NCBI GenBank assembly: GCA_947311665.1 | Contig: CAMZLA010000023.1 | Location: 1-6,849 of the forward strand | DNA: 6,849 nucleotides | Reading direction: 5' to 3' | Source of the DNA: an uncultured Candidatus Altimarinota bacterium | GTDB taxonomy: Bacteria > Patescibacteriota > Gracilibacteria > CAIRYL01 | Shown here: in pieces, positions 5,736 to 6,849 of the stretch | How positions within the stretch are numbered: the first letter of the stretch is position 1 | Layout of the letters: every line of letters starts with the position of its first letter | Translations under genes and position numbers: made by a program | The notes under the pieces: generated by a model | Database searches by the model: none | The model's input: the letters and a program-made list of their open reading frames with translations, nothing else | Told to the model about the DNA's origin: nothing

Positions 5736-6849
5736 ATGGGATTTATGAAAAATAAAGAAGTTTTAGAAGCAATAAAAAAGTCAGTACTTGAAAATACTAC
5801 ATTAAACAAAATAGGGAATGTACGCAAAAATTGGATTCGAATAAAAGTAGGGGAAATTGCATATAACACAGCTCATTATGAAGTCATAATTCGAGATGAA
5901 ATAATTTCGATAGAGCTTCATTTTGAAGATGCAAAAACTAAAGAAAAATTTCAACACGCTATTGCAATTGATTCAGAGAGATATGAGTGGTTTGCTTGGG
6001 CTGATGGAAGAAAAAATTGTAATGCAAAATCAATAAGATTGAAAAAAACATATAAAATGAAAGATTTTAATGATGAAATGTTAAAAAACATTACAGAAGA
6101 TTTTAAAAATATTTCTATAGATTTTACTGAAAAAATTACAAAATTTGTTGAAAATGAAAAAAACAATTATTTAGTTTTTGAAAAAATAACTATTGAAGAT
6201 ATTAAAAATGCTGGAGTTGAAATTGATGAAAAAGGTTTGAACCCAAAATTTAAAGCAAGATTTTATGAAGTAGAAATAAATAATAAATTTTACCCAACAA
6301 AAGAAATCGTACGAATAGCATTTCGAAATAGAATGGGAAAAAATATTCCAGAATCTTATAATTTTACATCTTATGATTCACAAAGAATATTAAGAAAATT
6401 AAAATTTAATGTTGTGAAAATAACAGATGATGATAAAAATAGTAAAAGAATTTTAATTGAAAATTATAAAAATCATTTAATAAAAAATGGAAATTCTGAA
6501 GAAATTTATAAATGGGAACTTGTTAAGAAATTTCAAAAAATAACATCTCATAATGATTTTTTTGATGATATATTTAAGAATATTAAAAAATTAGATTTTT
6601 CAAATTTAATAACATGGAGAAAAAATATTTACAAAAATCCTGAGCGATTTTTCAAAAATAAAGATGTCTTAATTGAAAATATTACATTGCTTTTTAATGA
6701 ACAGAAAAATCTAAAAGAGCGAATAGAATTATTTTTAGAACATGTAAATACATTCTTAAATCAAAAAGATATTTCTCAAGATTATAGAACGATCTCTTTA
6801 TTTCTTGCATTTCAATTTCCTCAAAAATATTTTATTTATAAACCAAATC
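5736..6849 (+). CDS. N-terminal part of a putative McrB-like restriction/defence ATPase (cut off by window end)
   Basis: An uninterrupted frame of 371 codons runs off the right edge with no stop. TAA at 5730-5732 limits the start to ATG 5736 or ATG 5745. Three parts can be seen. Residues about 1-140 form an alpha/beta domain with a W85-F-A-W88 motif that I cannot place firmly; it faintly recalls DUF4268. Residues about 170-235 contain NNKFYPTKEIVRIAF (Y186, P187, K189) and a later ILRKLKFNVV, a pattern seen in N-terminal modules of McrA/McrB-like restriction proteins. Residues about 273-371 contain LKERIELFLEHVNTFL and LFLAFQFPQKYFIYK, resembling the helical region that precedes the AAA+ domain in many McrB-like GTPase/ATPase subunits. 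No Walker motif is in view, so the family call is inference from remembered patterns. GC is about 31% over 5761-6000 and about 20% over 6001-6840 by hand count, against about 35% in gap. Confidence 0.85.
   Translation, partial: MGFMKNKEVLEAIKKSVLENTTLNKIGNVRKNWIRIKVGEIAYNTAHYEVIIRDEIISIELHFEDAKTKEKFQHAIAIDSERYEWFAWADGRKNCNAKSIRLKKTYKMKDFNDEMLKNITEDFKNISIDFTEKITKFVENEKNNYLVFEKITIEDIKNAGVEIDEKGLNPKFKARFYEVEINNKFYPTKEIVRIAFRNRMGKNIPESYNFTSYDSQRILRKLKFNVVKITDDDKNSKRILIENYKNHLIKNGNSEEIYKWELVKKFQKITSHNDFFDDIFKNIKKLDFSNLITWRKNIYKNPERFFKNKDVLIENITLLFNEQKNLKERIELFLEHVNTFLNQKDISQDYRTISLFLAFQFPQKYFIYKPN

Noticed and set aside
5951..6166. Minus-strand frame of 71 codons in the right-end gene
   Set aside because: It lies wholly inside the long plus-strand frame and is Phe/Ile/Ser-rich as expected from the complement of Lys/Asn/Glu codons.
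1..6849. tRNA, rRNA, CRISPR array or insertion sequence
   Set aside because: I saw no cloverleaf-like conserved TTCGA arms in noncoding gaps, no spaced direct repeats and no transposase or terminal inverted repeats; the gaps are all 132 bases or less.

Overview
The window is AT-rich, about 35% GC in the housekeeping genes and near 20% at the right end by hand counts. It carries seven genes, all on the + strand. The low GC, compact spacing, a GatCAB amidotransferase subunit and the absence of any Shine-Dalgarno motif before the gene starts suggest a small-genome bacterium. A Patescibacteria/CPR lineage (Peregrinibacteria or Gracilibacteria-like) is my best guess, but it is inference and not proven by any marker here. 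The genetic code looks standard: TGA never appears as a sense codon and serves once as a stop.

Left part (7-2485): gatB, complete from a start that matches the family, is followed after 40 bases by gap, a type I glyceraldehyde-3-phosphate dehydrogenase with an intact catalytic Cys/His pair. A plausible sigma70-type promoter for gap overlaps the end of gatB.

Middle part (2506-4151): a small two-CxxC zinc-ribbon protein and a small coiled-coil lipoprotein, neither assignable to a function, then an ABC-2 family permease of the YadH type with no ATPase gene beside it in the window.

Right part (4179-6849): a chorismate-utilising enzyme of the PabB/TrpE superfamily. It is PabB-like in most motifs but carries the TrpE-like alanine where typical PabB has its nucleophilic lysine. 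An AT-rich 132-base gap with an A/T palindrome follows. Last comes the 5' 371 codons of a large open gene that runs off the window. It resembles the N-terminal portion of McrB-like restriction ATPases, and its GC content falls to about 20% after the first 90 or so codons, as expected of an acquired defence gene.

The genes do not form one pathway. They read as a co-directional housekeeping run (translation, glycolysis, envelope, chorismate metabolism) that borders a probable defence locus on the right. The part of that locus that would decide its identity (AAA+ motifs and a nuclease partner) lies beyond the window.
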